DNA of 64,000 nucleotides from an uncultured Spirochaetales bacterium (GCA_949285905.1 CASDZV010000076.1:1-64000), one strand, 5' to 3'. Positions 50,680 to 60,254 are shown, numbered from the stretch's first letter. A program made the numbers and translations. Notes: a model not told the origin generated them from the letters alone.

Positions 50680-53598
50680 ATGCTGAAAGTCGGTATCGAT
50701 GTTGGTTCAACTACAATGAAGGCTGTGGCACTGAGGGAGGATAATACCCTTGTCTACAGTGATTATCAGCGCCATCGTTCACAGATAATAGAAAAAGGCC
50801 GGGAGATGCTTTCCAGGATGATGGAAGCTATCGGGGACGAGGAAGTCACCATCTCCCTTTCAGGCTCCGCAGGCATGGGGCTGGCAGAGGCTGCAGGTAT
50901 TCCGTTTGTGCAGGAAGTCTACGCGACAAGAACGGCTGCCAAAACATTCATTCCAGAGACAGATACAATAATCGAACTGGGGGGCGAAGACGCTAAAATT
51001 CTCTTCCTCAGGCATGGTCTTGAAGTGAGAATGAACGGCACATGTGCAGGTGGCACAGGAGCATTCATCGACCAGATGGCAACACTCCTCGGCATCGGAA
51101 TGGAAGACATGAATGAGCTGAGCGAGAAGTCTACAGAGATTTATACAATTGCTTCCCGATGCGGTGTTTTCGCGAAGTCAGACATCCAGCCATTGATTAA
51201 TCAGGGAGCAAAGACAGAGGACATAGCATCATCAATTCTCGTCGCTGTTGTCAATCAGACAATTGCAGGCCTTGCGCAGGGAAGGAAGATTGAGGGGAAT
51301 GTAGTATATCTCGGAGGACCTCTGACATTCATCCCGCGTCTCAGATACTTCTTTGATGAAGCAATCAAGACGCATGGAATCTGCCCAGAGAACTCTCTGT
51401 ATTACGTAGCCATGGGATCTGCGCTCTCCCCTGGCGGAAAGAGGATGAAAGTATCAGATGTCATCAGAGCGCTTGAAAGCTACAGAGGAAAATCAAGCTT
51501 CGTGAAGCTTGACCCGCTTTTCAATACACCCGAAGAGTACGAAGCATTCAGAGAGAGACATATGAAAGCCTCCGTCCCTATCCGTGATCCACGCACGTAC
51601 ACAGGACGCGCGTATCTGGGCATCGACGCTGGCTCCACAACGATAAAAACATGTCTTCTTGCAGAGAATGGCGATCTTCTCCTGTCAAGATACAGCCCGA
51701 ACAATGGCAATCCTGTACAGGCTATCCACTCATTCCTGTCATCGCTTTATGAGGAGTTCCCAGATATTACGATCGCGGCAGCTGCATCAACTGGATACGG
51801 AGAGGATCTGATGAAAGCTGCTTTCTCTCTCGACTACTCCCTTGTAGAGACAGAAGCACATTTCATCGGCGCAAAGCATTTCATGCACGATGTCGATTTC
51901 ATCATAGATATCGGCGGACAGGATATCAAATGCTTCCGGATACGCGATGGTGTGATAGATGACATCTTCCTCAACGAAGCCTGTTCATCCGGCTGCGGTT
52001 CCTTCCTGCAGACATTCGCAAATGCAATGGGAAAGTCCGCAGAGGATTTCGCAAAACTTGCTATAACAGCCACATCCCCTGTGGATCTTGGTTCGAGGTG
52101 CACAGTATTCATGAACTCTTCTGTAAAGCAGGCACAGAAAGACGGAGCTTCAATCAATGACATCTCCGCGGGACTTGCAATCAGTGTCGTCAAGAATGCT
52201 CTGTACAAAGTCATCAGAACATCAAACCCGGAAGAACTGGGACACAGAATCGTCGTCCAGGGGGGAACATTCCTCAACGACGCAGTGCTGAGAGCCTTCG
52301 AGAAAGAACTTGGGCTTGAAGTCGTAAGACCCCAGATAGCAGGACTCATGGGAGCGTATGGTGCAGCACTCTACTCTCAGATTATGGCAAAACGCAATGA
52401 TCTGAAGATATCAGGGATTATAAGCAATGAAGAGCTGGATGCGCTTACTCATACCGTGAAGAATGTGCGTTGCAATGGCTGCACGAACCACTGTCTTCTG
52501 ACAGTCAACTCATTCGGCTCCCGCCGTCGTCTTATTTCAGGGAACCGATGTGAGCGTCCCGTAACGGGAAAAGCTCCGGTTTCAGACAATGTTTACGATC
52601 TTTACGCATATAAGCAGCAGCTGCTTGAAAGCTACAGAGAGAGAAAAGACGGAAAGAGAGGCACGCTGGGGCTGCCGCTTGCACTTGGTATATATGAGCT
52701 TCTGCCATTCTATGTGACGCTTTTCCAGACACTTGGTTTCGATACAGTCGTGTCGCCATTCTCGTCGCGTGAGCTTTACATTCATGGACAGGCCTCGATT
52801 CCTTCCGACACAGTCTGTTTCCCTGCAAAGCTGATGCATGGCCATGTGCAGTATCTTGTTGACAATAAAGTCGACAGGATATTCATTCCGTGTTCAAGCT
52901 ACAACATTGACGAAAAGAAGGGCAACAATCATTTCAACTGCCCTGTTGTCGCATACTATGGGGAAGTCATAAAAGGCAATCAGGATCTTGAAGGCATACC
53001 TCTCACACTTGGCTACCTCTCTCTCGAGCATCCGGAGCATCTGGCAAAACGCATTGCCAAACTTTTCGATGTGAAGACAAAGGATGCGCGGAAAGCTGTT
53101 GATAAAGCATTCGAAGAACTTCATTCGTACAGGAAGAAAATCACAGAGAAAGGCGAAGAGATCATTGAACTCTCCAGAAAGGAGAAAAGACCTATCATCG
53201 TGCTGGCAGGAAGGCCTTACCACACAGATCCTGAAATCAATCATGGCATTGACCGTATGATTGTCCAGCTGGGAGCCTCTGTCATCACAGAGGATTCCAT
53301 TGCGCCTCTTACTGACAAAGCGAGCTATGGCGTACTCAACCAGTGGACATACCATGCGAGAATGTATGATGCGGCACGCTATGTCCGTGAACAGAAAGAC
53401 ATGAACCTGGTACAGCTTGTCTCGTTCGGATGCGGTCTTGATGCAGTAACCACAGATGAAGTGAAAGATGTATTGAGAGAGAAAGACAGGATATATACGC
53501 AGATCAAAATCGACGAGATCACGAACCTCGGGGCCGTGAAGATCAGGATGCGCTCGCTTTTCGCAGCTCTTGAAATGGAAGAAGAGAATGGAAAATAA
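50680..53598 (+). CDS. Acyl-CoA dehydratase activase (BcrA/HgdC-type, duplicated) with DUF2229
   Basis: 972 residues. Two ASKHA ATPase domains in tandem each begin with GIDVGSTTMKAV (residue 4) or GIDAGSTTIKTC (near residue 310) and carry the cluster-loop Cys (GTCAGGTGAFIDQMA and EACSSGCGSFLQTFA, with GSRCTVFMNSS). The DUF2229 domain follows from about residue 600, with Cys-rich RCNGCTNHCLLTVNSFG. Such activases use ATP to drive one-electron transfer to 2-hydroxyacyl-CoA dehydratases or benzoyl-CoA reductases. The giant fused form here has no assigned substrate. The downstream gene is its C-terminal partner. Confidence 0.9.
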   Translation: MLKVGIDVGSTTMKAVALREDNTLVYSDYQRHRSQIIEKGREMLSRMMEAIGDEEVTISLSGSAGMGLAEAAGIPFVQEVYATRTAAKTFIPETDTIIELGGEDAKILFLRHGLEVRMNGTCAGGTGAFIDQMATLLGIGMEDMNELSEKSTEIYTIASRCGVFAKSDIQPLINQGAKTEDIASSILVAVVNQTIAGLAQGRKIEGNVVYLGGPLTFIPRLRYFFDEAIKTHGICPENSLYYVAMGSALSPGGKRMKVSDVIRALESYRGKSSFVKLDPLFNTPEEYEAFRERHMKASVPIRDPRTYTGRAYLGIDAGSTTIKTCLLAENGDLLLSRYSPNNGNPVQAIHSFLSSLYEEFPDITIAAAASTGYGEDLMKAAFSLDYSLVETEAHFIGAKHFMHDVDFIIDIGGQDIKCFRIRDGVIDDIFLNEACSSGCGSFLQTFANAMGKSAEDFAKLAITATSPVDLGSRCTVFMNSSVKQAQKDGASINDISAGLAISVVKNALYKVIRTSNPEELGHRIVVQGGTFLNDAVLRAFEKELGLEVVRPQIAGLMGAYGAALYSQIMAKRNDLKISGIISNEELDALTHTVKNVRCNGCTNHCLLTVNSFGSRRRLISGNRCERPVTGKAPVSDNVYDLYAYKQQLLESYRERKDGKRGTLGLPLALGIYELLPFYVTLFQTLGFDTVVSPFSSRELYIHGQASIPSDTVCFPAKLMHGHVQYLVDNKVDRIFIPCSSYNIDEKKGNNHFNCPVVAYYGEVIKGNQDLEGIPLTLGYLSLEHPEHLAKRIAKLFDVKTKDARKAVDKAFEELHSYRKKITEKGEEIIELSRKEKRPIIVLAGRPYHTDPEINHGIDRMIVQLGASVITEDSIAPLTDKASYGVLNQWTYHARMYDAARYVREQKDMNLVQLVSFGCGLDAVTTDEVKDVLREKDRIYTQIKIDEITNLGAVKIRMRSLFAALEMEEENGK

Positions 53599-54862
53599 AG
53601 TATTCACAGAGGAGATGAAAAAGGAAGGCTGGACAATAGTCATTCCTAATATGTCTCCTGTACATTTCAATATCATGAAGAGAATTTTCACCAATCATGG
53701 CTTCAATGCCCTGCTTCTTGAGAATTCCTCTCATTCAGTCATACAGGAAGGATTGAAGTATGTGCACAATGATATGTGCTACCCTTGCCTTCTTGTTATC
53801 GGTCAGATGATTGACGCTATCCACCGCGGTCTTGTCGACAAGGACAGATGCGCGCTCATTATTTCGCAGACAGGTGGTGGCTGTCGTGCTTCAAACTACT
53901 ACTTCCTGCTTCAGAAAGCACTTGAGAGAGCAGGACTTGGCAATATTCCAGTCATCTCTGCAAATCTGCAGGGGATGAACTCAAACCCTGGCTTCAAAAT
54001 CACATTCCCGATGCTTGTACAGGCATTCACAGCATTGCTCTACGGCGATCTCATCATGCTTCTTTCCAACCAGACAAGACCTTATGAAATCAACAAGGGA
54101 GACACAGATGCCCTTATTGATAAATGGACGAACATCCTCGGTGACTGCTATGAGAAGAACAGAGGTTATTTCTGGGGAAACATGAAGCGGAAGCTGAATC
54201 AGATTTCCGATGATTTCGCCGCAATTCCTGTAAAGCGCATCCCTCGAGTGAAAGTCGGTGTCGTTGGAGAGATTTACATGAAATATTCCCGTCTCGGAAA
54301 CAGCAACCTGCAGGGCCTTCTTGAAGATGAGGGATGCGAGGTGATGCTTCCCCCGATGATGGGCTTTGTGCTCTACTGCTTCTCGAATGGTATCAAGGAT
54401 GAGGAATACTATGGTGGCAGAGGCCGCTATTCATTCATAATGAAGCATATCGCAATGCCGATCCTCTCTATCGTTGAGAAGTGGTCTGAAGATGCTGTAA
54501 AGAGACACAAGGAATTCCATCCTGCCGCAACGTTCAAAGAGCTTGAGAGCTATGGAGAGCGCTTCATCGACCGTGGTTGCAAGATGGGTGAAGGATGGCT
54601 TCTGACAGCTGAGATGGTGGAGCTTATCGAAAAGGGTTATGACAACATCGTCTGCACACAGCCATTCGGATGTCTGCCGAATCATATCTGCGGCAAGGGA
54701 ATGATCAGACCGCTGAAGGAAGCTTATCCGGACTCGAATATCGTACCTATCGATTACGACCCGTCAGCCACGAAAGTCAACCAGGAGAACAGGATCAAGC
54801 TGATGCTCGCTGTCGCACGCGAGAAACTGGAAGAAGAGGCTAAAGAAGGCTGGCAGCATTGA
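53588..54862 (+). CDS. Activase partner, 2-hydroxyacyl-CoA dehydratase-like C-terminal half
   Basis: 424 residues. ATG 53588 lies inside the end of the activase gene (11-base overlap) after GGAAGAAGAG. It looks like the last third of the 1400-residue acyl-CoA-dehydratase activase-related proteins seen fused in many anaerobes. Conserved Cys-containing motifs include HNDMCYPCLLVIGQMIDAI near residue 58, QTGGGCRASNYYF near residue 95, and VCTQPFGCLPNHICGKGMI near residue 355. It probably holds the iron-sulfur or substrate site. Its 3' end overlaps glf by 23 bases in the opposite direction. Confidence 0.88.
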   Translation: MENKVFTEEMKKEGWTIVIPNMSPVHFNIMKRIFTNHGFNALLLENSSHSVIQEGLKYVHNDMCYPCLLVIGQMIDAIHRGLVDKDRCALIISQTGGGCRASNYYFLLQKALERAGLGNIPVISANLQGMNSNPGFKITFPMLVQAFTALLYGDLIMLLSNQTRPYEINKGDTDALIDKWTNILGDCYEKNRGYFWGNMKRKLNQISDDFAAIPVKRIPRVKVGVVGEIYMKYSRLGNSNLQGLLEDEGCEVMLPPMMGFVLYCFSNGIKDEEYYGGRGRYSFIMKHIAMPILSIVEKWSEDAVKRHKEFHPAATFKELESYGERFIDRGCKMGEGWLLTAEMVELIEKGYDNIVCTQPFGCLPNHICGKGMIRPLKEAYPDSNIVPIDYDPSATKVNQENRIKLMLAVAREKLEEEAKEGWQH

Positions 54863-55937
54863 GCGCTGCTTTTATAGTCTTGTCCATATCATAATATGCA
54901 TAATCTGCAAGGCGCCCTCCGATAATGAGCCTGGGCTCTTTATCTGCAAGCGCCCTGTACTCTTTATAAAGGGATCTGTTTCTCTCGTCTCCTACAGGAT
55001 AGAATGGCTCGCCTGTCTCCTCATAAGAAACAGGATACTCACGGCTGATCCAGGTGACAGGAGAAGAGCACGGAGCAAAATGCTTATGCTCAATAATCCG
55101 CGTCCATGGAGTCTCCCTGTCTGTATAATTCACGACAGCGTTTCCCTGGAAATTCTCTCTCTCGACTCTTATTTCCTCAAAAATCTCAGAGCGGTATTCA
55201 AGCTTTCCTTTTGAATATCCATACAGGGCATCAAGCGGGCCTGTATAAAGCGTCCTCTCAGAAAGAGCATCCCATTTCACTCGATCTGGAAGATAATCTA
55301 CAGACAGAATGATATCAGCTCCATCAACAAGCTTTTCAATCAACGATGTGTATCCGTCATCCGGAATCCCCTGGTAGATATCTGAAAAGTAGTTATTGTC
55401 ATATGTGAATCGCACTGGGAGTCGTCTGATAATCTCAGGTGGCAGCTCTGAACAGGGTCTCCCCCACTGCTTTTCCGTGTAGCCTTTGATGAGTGTTTCG
55501 TAGATATCGCGGCCGACAAGGGATATAGCCTGTTCTTCAAGATTGCCAGGCTCTGCTTTAATCTCACCGCGCTGCTCTGATATGATGCGCTTCGCCTCAT
55601 CCGGTGTCGAGATATCCCACATGCGGGCAAAGGTGTTCATATTGAACGGCATGTTGTAAATATGCCCTTTATAGTTGGCTATTGGAGAATTGATGAATGG
55701 GTGGAAAGGCACAAGATTTGTGACATAGCCCCAGATGACTTTATCAGAAGTATGGAAGATATGCGCCCCATACTTGTGTATTGTTATTCCGTCTTTCTCT
55801 TCTGTGTATACATTTCCACCAATATGCGCTCTCTTCTCAAGCATCAGGACAGACAGTCCCCTCTTCATCGCTTCGTGAGCAAAGACAGCGCCATACAAGC
55901 CTGTACCGACAATGAGGAAATCATAATGGCTTTTCAT
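54840..55937 (-). CDS. glf: UDP-galactopyranose mutase
   Basis: 365-residue FAD enzyme making UDP-galactofuranose for surface glycans. I start at ATG 55937 (MKSHYDFLIVGTGLYGAVFA), where the FAD-binding Gly motif comes at once. The conserved EKRAHIGGNVYTE near residue 35, HKYGAHIFHTSDK near residue 55, and GYTEKQWGRPCSELP near residue 150 are typical of Glf. The start lies six bases after an extended -10 box, and there is no ribosome binding site. Its UDP-galactose would come from GalE (15030-16007). Confidence 0.95.
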   Translation of the reverse strand: MKSHYDFLIVGTGLYGAVFAHEAMKRGLSVLMLEKRAHIGGNVYTEEKDGITIHKYGAHIFHTSDKVIWGYVTNLVPFHPFINSPIANYKGHIYNMPFNMNTFARMWDISTPDEAKRIISEQRGEIKAEPGNLEEQAISLVGRDIYETLIKGYTEKQWGRPCSELPPEIIRRLPVRFTYDNNYFSDIYQGIPDDGYTSLIEKLVDGADIILSVDYLPDRVKWDALSERTLYTGPLDALYGYSKGKLEYRSEIFEEIRVERENFQGNAVVNYTDRETPWTRIIEHKHFAPCSSPVTWISREYPVSYEETGEPFYPVGDERNRSLYKEYRALADKEPRLIIGGRLADYAYYDMDKTIKAALNAASLL

Positions 55938-55943
55938 ATGGTT

Positions 55944-55952
55944 ATTATCCCA
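55944..55952 (-). promoter_or_regulatory. Extended -10 promoter of glf predicting a leaderless mRNA
   Basis: On the minus strand TGG then GATAAT (55949-55944), six bases (AACCAT), then the ATG at 55937. No Shine-Dalgarno sequence. Confidence 0.55.
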
Positions 55953-56056
55953 CGAAGGAAAGAAAAATGACAGCCTTTGCAGAATTCGCATTGCAATAAG
56001 ATGAAGAAGCTGGCAGAACAATAACTTAAGAAGCGAATCAGTCAATCAGGAATATA

Positions 56057-57202
56057 TTATGCAAGTGCGCTTTTCGCAAATGCACGCTTTCTGAAAAAGG
56101 AAATTCCGAAGCATAATATCCTGTCATAATCAACAAGATCGCTGCCATATTCCTTATCTTTCAGCTGGCTGACAGCCTTATTGGCAGCTGCTTCCATTCC
56201 ATCGAGAGTATCTGAGAACTTAAGCTCGAAAACCGCAGCTCTCCCGCCTTTTTTGTCAAGGAGTATGATATCAGGGCGACCATTACCAGATTCCCTGTTT
56301 GATCGCACCACATACCCTGTCCCGGACAACAAACCCGCAAGAAACGCAGGATAGAAATATTCCTGTGTGTCGTATATGCTTATTGTCTGCCTCAGATATC
56401 CTGAAAGCTCTTCCGTGAGCGTCAATGTATCTCCTGCCCAGATTGCCTCGAAAAGCCTTTTCCTGTCACTCTTCCTGACCGTATCCCTGAACCACTCATC
56501 TACAGATGTCGTGAAGATCGTACGGACCTCATTATTCGGCAGCTTCAGCTCTGTCTCTCCATTCGGGTAGTACTTCCCTGCCAGTGTCAGATATCCCGTC
56601 ATCAGCAGCAAGCTCCAGATATTCTCGTCTGTATCATAGAGATTGCTATATGTCAGCGTCTCTACAATCCTCTTGTGTATCGTTCCTCCATTGATGAGAG
56701 ATGAGTATTCATCGCTCACCTCAGCCCCTGCCGTCTCTATCAGCCGCCTTATGACATCATTGCCGCTTGAGGCCACCCAGTAGTTCTCAGGCCCCGCGTT
56801 CCTATCGCTCTGGAGTCTCCTGACATAAGAGATGACATCCCATGGCGTATAGAGATGTTCTCTCCCTATATTGTACTCATCATACCATGCTCTGGCAGTA
56901 TCGCCTTGTCTTCAAGCCCTGCAGCGAAGAAGTATTGAGACCTCTTCCTCCGTGACAACAGCCTCGTTGTCTTCCATCACAGCAAGGCCGGAGAATATAT
57001 CCCTGTTGTCTTCTCTTATATCGAAGAATGCACGGAGCATGGACTGGAATGTAGTCTTCCCGAAGCGGCGGGGACGAGTGAAGAGAACAGAGGCCGCCCC
57101 ATCTCTTATGAGAGAACTGATCACAGAAGTCTTGTCGATGTAGCAATAGCCTTTTTCCCGGATCTCTTTAAAATCTGTCTGCCCGATGGGAAGTCTAATC
57201 AT
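56057..57202 (-). pseudogene. AAA-ATPase / PD-(D/E)XK nuclease family gene, internally deleted and stopped
   Basis: The N-terminal part (from 57202) has the family opening FKEIREKGYCYIDKT and the P-loop-like TRPRRFGKTTFQSML. It stops at a TGA (56909-56911 region, after LLRCRA). In the same frame the sequence continues past that stop with DTARAWYDEYN, TPWDVISYV and NYWVASSGNDVI, and the C-terminal nuclease domain (RPDIILLDKKGGRAAVFELKF). About 150 residues normally between FSGLAVM and W-Y-D-x-Y are missing, including Walker B and sensor. This is therefore a remnant with both an internal deletion and a stop. These genes are often multi-copy and decay readily. Confidence 0.85.
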
Positions 57203-57253
57203 CTTTTAATCCTCTCCTGAGAAAAGCGTATAAGCTATTGACAAAAAGAACAA

Positions 57254-57319
57254 AAGACAATCAGCAAAACAGTGTAACAGGTTATTAAGAAGGCAACAGG
57301 AAATAGAAAGAGAGCCACA
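57254..57319. repeat. Tail repeat, copy 1
   Basis: About 66 bp, matching 58351-58416 with two differences. It holds GACAATCAGCAAAACAGTGT at one end and the left half of the terminator stem at the other. It lies just beyond the 3' end of the first cassette lipoprotein gene. Confidence 0.85.
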
Positions 57320-57342
57320 GATTCTCTCGACATGGCTCTCTT
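57308..57342 (-). terminator. Terminator after the first lipoprotein gene
   Basis: AAGAGAGCCA (57308-57317) and TGGCTCTCTT (57333-57342) form a perfect ten-pair stem with a 15-base loop. A T-rich run follows on the minus strand, and TTATTTT follows on the plus strand, so it may act in both directions. Confidence 0.8.
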
Positions 57343-57374
57343 ATTTTCAGCACTATGCGGTTAATGGAAAGAAA

Positions 57375-58247
57375 CTACATCGTCATATCTACGTTTTCTA
57401 TCACGATTTTGATGAACTCATCTTTATCTACAGATTCACCGTCACAAGTAACCACTAGCCCATCTGTATCGATTCCTCCCAAAGGAATGTCGGCAAATAT
57501 GTGATGCTTATCATCAGGCGAAGAAGAAAACGAAGTATATGCATCAAGCTTTGATAATCCCGCTGCAAATTCATTGGGAGAGTTTTTCAGGATCGTTGCT
57601 GTTATAGCTGAATCAGGATAGAGGATAACACCTGATGCTGTGTCGGTATATTGCGATATCACTCTTCTTGTAACAGTGGTGTATCCATTGCTTGTTCCAT
57701 ACTCTGCATCAGAAAAATAAACACTGGCTGATTCATCACTATTGAAAACAACATTATTTGCAGCTATATAAGACAACGCAGCAAGCTTTGTAGCATCTGC
57801 GTATAGTTCGGGGACTTCTTCAGGATCCTCTGGCGGTTCCCCTATTTTTATGAAGTTCGTTGTATTTGTAAGCTGGTTTTCACTGTACTCGTTAAAAACC
57901 ATCGTATTGTCATTTACAGTGAATGATCCTCCCTTTGCTTTCCCTTTAAGCATGAAAGAATAGGTATATGTATTTTCAATGCTCGTATCCTGAGAGAAAC
58001 CGGAAGCACCCAATGCATCATACATCTCAGTAAATGACTGTTCGCCCCAAAAGATATCAGACGAAGTAATCGTAAACGTAACTTTGATCGGACCTGTCGA
58101 TTCCCAGATTCCACGGAACTTCTGAGGAATATCAAAATGTACCCCAGGTTTTTCAGGCGCATCAGGATTGCATGCTGTAAAAGCAAAAACTGCAATCGAC
58201 AGAGTCAACGCCAAAAATAAACATATTGTTTTTTTTTGTGTACGCAT
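57375..58247 (-). CDS. Hypothetical lipoprotein, cassette member 1
   Basis: 290 residues. ATG 58247 follows GGGGGCTGAA. The lipoprotein signal (MRTQKKTICLFLALTLSIAV) ends in a lipobox FTAC. The Lys codons are a run of nine A (plus-strand T at 58229-58237), which keeps the frame open. The body is beta-rich with Thr, Ser and Asp; no family is recognised. The leader and the 3' tail are nearly the same as in the next upstream gene while the bodies differ, suggesting a swappable surface-lipoprotein cassette. Confidence 0.72.
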   Translation of the reverse strand: MRTQKKTICLFLALTLSIAVFAFTACNPDAPEKPGVHFDIPQKFRGIWESTGPIKVTFTITSSDIFWGEQSFTEMYDALGASGFSQDTSIENTYTYSFMLKGKAKGGSFTVNDNTMVFNEYSENQLTNTTNFIKIGEPPEDPEEVPELYADATKLAALSYIAANNVVFNSDESASVYFSDAEYGTSNGYTTVTRRVISQYTDTASGVILYPDSAITATILKNSPNEFAAGLSKLDAYTSFSSSPDDKHHIFADIPLGGIDTDGLVVTCDGESVDKDEFIKIVIENVDMTM

Positions 58248-58276
58248 TTCAGCCCCCACTAAAAATTTTTGATTGC

Positions 58277-58285
58277 ATTATACCA
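58277..58285 (-). promoter_or_regulatory. Extended -10 promoter of lipoprotein 1
   Basis: On the minus strand TGG then TATAAT (58282-58277). The leader of about 25 bases carries GGGGGCTGA before the ATG, so this one has a normal ribosome binding site. Confidence 0.6.
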
Positions 58286-58350
58286 AATGGATACTGCAAA
58301 ATCCATAAACATACCGATAGTGAACAGAATTTGATAAGATGAAAGTCAAA

Positions 58351-58416
58351 AAGACAATCAGCAAAACAGTGTAGCAGGTTCTTAAGAAGGCAACAGGAAA
58401 TAGAAAGAGAGCCACA
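58351..58416. repeat. Tail repeat, copy 2
   Basis: Second copy of the 66-bp tail found at 57254-57319, at the same place relative to the second lipoprotein gene, 1097 bp away and in the same orientation. Confidence 0.85.
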
Positions 58417-58438
58417 ATTCATTCATCGAGGCTCTCTT
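58405..58438 (-). terminator. Terminator after the second lipoprotein gene
   Basis: AAGAGAGCC (58405-58413) and GGCTCTCTT (58430-58438) form a nine-pair stem. It is the counterpart of the terminator at 57308-57342; only the loop differs. Confidence 0.78.
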
Positions 58439-58475
58439 ATTATATACTGGCTGTCTTAAGGCACTTAAAGAATAA

Positions 58476-60188
58476 TCAATCCCCTTTGAAAAGAAGCGTG
58501 ATTCCACTGCTATCTGATGGAAGACCTTCTATACTCTTTGACGGATCGACTCCATCGATACTATCCCCTCTATAAGTTCCAACATAACCATTGCAGAATG
58601 GCTTCCAAGAACCTTCGCTGTTTTCAAAAGGGAAACTGAGAGTTACGTTCTCTGCAACCGCTGGCCCGTTAATTGTCAGAATGACTCCTGCTTCTTCTAC
58701 AGCTTCCGCTGTCTGCCCATCCGAGCCAATTGTTCCTGCAATGACACCAATTGACCATGCTTCCTCTGGACTTGAAGGACTGTCACCTTTTATTTTCAGT
58801 ACCGAATCACGTACAGAGCACCCTGAAACTGTTGCATAGTTTATATGACCAGCAATACCACCAACAGCTCTGTAATACCCTATAACATCTGTGCCACTTA
58901 TAGATACATTACTCAATGTACTATCTGAACTCGAATACTCAGCACCAATGATGCCACCTGCGAATGCTATCGAACTTGTGGAAAAAGACTCAATATAACT
59001 ACCATCAGAACCAGCTATGCTGCAATTCTCAAAATTAATCGAGCTGCCGGACTCGCTTCTTCCTACAAGTCCACCTACATTGAACAAGGCATAAATTTCT
59101 ATATCCCCATTTACAGTTATGTTCTTTAATGCAACAGCCGCCTGCTCTCCTGAAGACGAAGGAACATATCCTGCAATGCTTCCTACAAAGCCGTTTGATT
59201 TAGGAATTGAGACATTTGTCAGTGTAAGATTCTGCACTGCCGAACCAGGTTCAAGGATACCAAACAGTCCTTTAAAACTATTAACGGGCGTGAACCACAA
59301 AGTTTTATTTGCTTTAATATAAAGATTGCTGACGACATGACCTTGTCCGTCAAATACTCCCTTAAAACCGTTATAATCCTCATCATCTGAACCGAAGACA
59401 AGAACTTCATCCCTTGGTCCTATTTCATCATTGGCAAGACTTCCAATTGGTGTCCAAGCAAGATTGCTGAGATCGATATCTTCACCAAGGTAAATTGTTA
59501 TATTATCGAAATCAATTCCGCTGTTTACAAGTTTTGAAAGGCCAGCTAACTGATCTGGATTTGAAATAGTGTAGGAGGGCAACTGCGGATTCTCTTCATA
59601 CCATGCTGTATCAACACCACCCTGCCAAGGGCCTGTTGTGCTAACAGTCTGGCCATTTACTGTCACACTTGCACCAAGGTTAATTCCAATATCATCAACA
59701 CTTGCACTCCTGTGGCTGAATGTTCCATCATCATTTTCTGTAATATAGAATTTTCCTTCACATACTCCGCCAAATGCAAGAATGGCAGCGACACTGCGGC
59801 CAGTGCTCTCTTCCACTTCCAAAGGTACAACTGTTGAAGCTTCAAAACTCTGAAGATTGACTTTGGTACTGGATGTGCTGGTTTCAAACGTTATTTTCAG
59901 AGCACCCGAATTAATATTGAAATCACCGACCGAGAACCCTTCTGAGAATGTCGCCAGTACAGAATAATATGTAAATACTGCCCTGGAATTCGATCTGGAC
60001 CATTCTGTTGTAAGGCCAGGAGTGTTCCCTTTGTCTTCAACTATAGCTGTAAGCAAATCTGGCAAACTGAGATTATCAGAAATGTTCTCTGCTTTCTCTT
60101 TTGATTTACCGATCGAATCTTCCACAACAGGTGGAAGATCAACACTGATCTGGTTAGTACAAGACGTCAGAATAACAACTAACGCCAA
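58476..60188 (-). CDS. GLUG-like surface lipoprotein, cassette member 2; leader out of frame
   Basis: 570 residues from a TTG at 60188. The lipobox LTSC is at once visible, but this start gives a signal peptide without its basic head and has no ribosome binding site. An ATG with GGGGACTGAA upstream lies at 60220 and begins the same leader as lipoprotein 1 (MRTQKK). There the A-run is eight long (plus-strand T at 60203-60210) instead of nine, which puts the leader out of frame and stops it after 13 codons. One extra A restores a perfect leader. The body (from about residue 195: ISNPDQLAGLSKLVNSG, WTPIGS, FKGVFDGQGHVVSNLYI) is a GLUG-type beta-helix common in surface adhesin-like proteins. Confidence 0.75.
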   Translation of the reverse strand: MALVVILTSCTNQISVDLPPVVEDSIGKSKEKAENISDNLSLPDLLTAIVEDKGNTPGLTTEWSRSNSRAVFTYYSVLATFSEGFSVGDFNINSGALKITFETSTSSTKVNLQSFEASTVVPLEVEESTGRSVAAILAFGGVCEGKFYITENDDGTFSHRSASVDDIGINLGASVTVNGQTVSTTGPWQGGVDTAWYEENPQLPSYTISNPDQLAGLSKLVNSGIDFDNITIYLGEDIDLSNLAWTPIGSLANDEIGPRDEVLVFGSDDEDYNGFKGVFDGQGHVVSNLYIKANKTLWFTPVNSFKGLFGILEPGSAVQNLTLTNVSIPKSNGFVGSIAGYVPSSSGEQAAVALKNITVNGDIEIYALFNVGGLVGRSESGSSINFENCSIAGSDGSYIESFSTSSIAFAGGIIGAEYSSSDSTLSNVSISGTDVIGYYRAVGGIAGHINYATVSGCSVRDSVLKIKGDSPSSPEEAWSIGVIAGTIGSDGQTAEAVEEAGVILTINGPAVAENVTLSFPFENSEGSWKPFCNGYVGTYRGDSIDGVDPSKSIEGLPSDSSGITLLFKGD

Positions 60189-60202
60189 AAGTAAACATAT
60201 TG

Positions 60203-60210
60203 TTTTTTTT
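60203..60210 (-). other. Poly-A slip tract in the lipoprotein 2 leader
   Basis: Eight A on the coding strand, nine in the sibling gene (58229-58237), at the same codon of the shared leader. The length decides whether leader and body are in one frame. It could be a phase-variation tract, a transcription-slippage site or a sequencing error. Confidence 0.8.
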
Positions 60211-60254
60211 GTGTACGCATTTCAGTCCCCGCTGAAAGAAAATTTATCATTGGT

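Noticed and set aside
55953..56056. Possible RNA gene between glf and the pseudogene.
   Set aside because: No cloverleaf or strong stem can be drawn; the sequence looks like degraded or leader DNA.
56909..56911. TGA in the AAA-ATPase gene as a selenocysteine codon.
   Set aside because: A large internal deletion is present as well and no stem-loop or family Cys is found at this place; decay explains it better.
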